A model generated the notes under the pieces. It was not told where the DNA came from, ran no database searches, and saw only the letters and a list, made by a program, of their open reading frames with translations. 64,000 bases of DNA from Hemibagrus wyckioides (taxonomy: Eukaryota > Chordata > Actinopteri > Siluriformes > Bagridae): positions 26,905,280-26,969,279 of the forward strand of contig NC_080710.1 in NCBI RefSeq assembly GCF_019097595.1, given 5' to 3'. Position numbers and translations under genes: made by a program. Each line of letters opens with the position of its first letter. Within the stretch, counting starts at the first letter, position 1. This document shows positions 63,601 to 64,000 of the stretch, piece after piece.

Positions 63601-63890
63601 TATTGTTAATTAGCATGAGATTAAGGGAATATTTTATAAAAAAGGCCATATTTTTTAATTACTGAATGTTTAATGGAGACTCTTCTTGATTGTACTCGAA
63701 ATATATATAGAGCTATAGTGAGATTTGTAGATTTGTAGTGAGTTATTCCACTTGAAATGTGTGACTGAACATGGGTGAAGTCGTACCCTCGCTGATCTCC
63801 TGAGGGGTGGCGTCCACCACTTGCCAGCCTGAGTAGTTTTCAGGTATGTCACGCCTCTTCACATACGCCTCGTTCCAACAGTGAAAGTTC
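57473..63890 (-). CDS. f13a1: Coagulation factor XIII A chain (transglutaminase), 3' half
   Basis: Join, minus strand: 63787-63890, 62941-63029, 62653-62806, (62128-62163), 58992-59222, 58569-58729, 58156-58292, 57473-57614. With the bracketed micro-exon it codes 350 residues; without it, 338. Both stay in frame. Factor XIIIa cross-links fibrin by forming isopeptide bonds between Gln and Lys. Seen: the catalytic-core motif NFHCWNEAY (active-site His), then VDATPQE (active-site Asp), YRCGP, FVFSEVNSD (calcium-ligand Asn/Asp region) and [11 protein letters not shown], followed by the two beta-barrel domains ending in GHLEIIIQP. The HCWNE, RCGP and GKLVVTK pattern fits F13A1 better than TGM1 or TGM2, and the position beside nrn1 agrees. 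The active-site Cys exon and the activation peptide lie beyond 64000. The barrel domains are divergent, and two calcium-ligand glutamates seem absent. Fish may have several f13a1 copies. Confidence 0.92.
58156..58292 (-). CDS. f13a1: f13a1 exon, beta-barrel 2
   Basis: The acceptor (tgacctgcag) precedes [19 protein letters not shown] and [10 protein letters not shown]; the exon ends two bases into a Ser codon before GTAACA. It matches the VxGTQVVG and VTVEFTNPL region of factor XIII-A. 137 nt. Confidence 0.93.
58569..58729 (-). CDS. f13a1: f13a1 exon, end of beta-barrel 1
   Basis: The acceptor (gtattacatag) precedes [16 protein letters not shown] through [17 protein letters not shown] and PPLLLE, with a GTACAT donor at a codon boundary. 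It aligns with the barrel-1/barrel-2 linker of factor XIII-A. 161 nt. Confidence 0.92.
58992..59222 (-). CDS. f13a1: f13a1 exon, beta-barrel 1 (first part)
   Basis: The acceptor (ctcactcacacag) precedes [18 protein letters not shown]; the exon continues through [12 protein letters not shown] to SLKPLE plus one base before GTGAGT. The YYTG motif matches the FYTG strand of other transglutaminases. 231 nt, phase 2 to 1. The open frame reads past the donor for some 40 codons, but that part is intron. Confidence 0.92.
59318..59402 (+). repeat. 3' end of the TTGAA-tailed repeat
   Basis: Same AAAGCTGCTTTGAGACAATG block and TTGAA tail as at 40.14-40.21 kb. It lies in an f13a1 intron. Confidence 0.75.
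61010..61140 (+). repeat. MITE-like repeat, copy 2
   Basis: Same blocks as at 26.03-26.19 kb, in an f13a1 intron. Confidence 0.5.
61928..61950 (+). repeat. CA microsatellite
   Basis: Perfect dinucleotide run in an f13a1 intron. Confidence 0.95.
62128..62163 (-). CDS. f13a1: Candidate 36-nt f13a1 micro-exon
   Basis: Between the core and barrel-1 exons there is a segment with an acceptor (catcattacag), 36 nt and a GGTAAGA donor. Its phase matches both neighbours, and it would add about 12 residues ([12 protein letters not shown]) where the family has an EER-x-A-L type helix. Against it: the sequence just downstream in the minus-strand intron resembles the tail of a fish retroelement, and skipping the exon also keeps the frame. 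It may be real, alternative or chance. Confidence 0.4.
62653..62806 (-). CDS. f13a1: f13a1 exon, end of catalytic core
   Basis: The exon starts [14 protein letters not shown] and continues through [11 protein letters not shown] to [11 protein letters not shown] plus one base, then GTAAGT. The Asn and Asp of NSD match the calcium-binding Asn436/Asp438 of human factor XIII-A. The donor falls where the human protein continues into an acidic calcium-site loop. Confidence 0.94.
62941..63029 (-). CDS. f13a1: f13a1 exon, catalytic core
   Basis: The exon encodes [15 protein letters not shown] through FDAGFVFSE and ends at a codon boundary before GTGAGC. 89 nt; it joins in frame on both sides. Confidence 0.94.
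63240..63510 (+). repeat. Teleost dispersed repeat in f13a1 intron
   Basis: Contains ACGCTGGATGCCCTTTCTGA and CCTACCACTGAGCCACCAGT, a pattern common in fish repeats. The open frames on both strands here are not genes. Confidence 0.6.
63787..63890 (-). CDS. f13a1: f13a1 exon with catalytic His and Asp
   Basis: The acceptor ends tttgtag at 63891. The exon encodes [18 protein letters not shown] and then [15 protein letters not shown] plus one base of Gly, followed by a GTACGA donor. It carries two of the three catalytic triad residues. 104 nt, in phase with the next exon. Confidence 0.95.
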
Positions 63891-64000
63891 CTACAAAGAC
63901 AAATGACATTCTATAACATCAATGAACTAGTCAGGTTTGGTGACCTGCAGCATATAGACAATATAGCAAAAGCGCAACAATTTTTCATGCCAGTGACTAC

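Noticed and set aside
57473..63890. Identification as TGM1 or TGM2 instead of f13a1
   Set aside because: HCWNE excludes TGM2-type HCWVE. The YRCGP, GKLVVTK and C-terminal barrel sequence, the short C-terminal end and the place beside nrn1 all favour f13a1 over TGM1.

Overview
The window is nuclear DNA of a teleost fish. Three genes have split coding regions with GT/AG introns. The spaces between them are AT-rich and packed with microsatellites, Tc1-like transposons, a LINE fragment and repeat families that I know from fish genomes. The mix resembles ostariophysan fish, possibly catfish, but the species cannot be fixed from sequence alone. Nothing looks prokaryotic: there are no operons, no CRISPR array and no dense ORFs.

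Layout. From 1 to 19724 is the tail of the last intron of fars2 (mitochondrial phenylalanyl-tRNA synthetase, + strand); its final coding exon is 19725-19863. From about 20.7 to 47.4 kb is a gene desert full of repeats. It includes one Tc1-like transposon with an intact DD34E transposase (24775-26022), several deleted Tc1 relatives, and a LINE piece with an 18-bp target-site duplication nested in a Tc1 relic (34358-34866). nrn1 (neuritin, - strand) is complete in three coding exons between 47817 and 52629 and encodes 143 residues. After about 4.8 kb of intergenic DNA, the 3' half of f13a1 (coagulation factor XIII A chain, - strand) fills 57473-63890 in seven clear coding exons plus one candidate 36-nt micro-exon. 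Its upstream exons, including the active-site Cys exon, lie beyond the right edge.

The order and orientation fars2(+), nrn1(-), f13a1(-) matches the human 6p25 arrangement FARS2-NRN1-F13A1 as I know it. This is an old conserved syntenic block and supports the three gene calls. The genes do not work together in a pathway: one acts in mitochondrial translation, one is a GPI-anchored neuronal growth protein and one is a transglutaminase.

I found no new multi-gene system. The points most worth a second look are: short upstream ORFs ahead of neuritin, one overlapping its start codon; the apparent loss of two calcium-ligand glutamates and a possible micro-exon in f13a1; CRE-type sites upstream of nrn1; and the coding-intact Tc1 copy. 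Exon boundaries were placed by reading splice sites and checking codon phase by hand. UTR ends and promoters are guesses.
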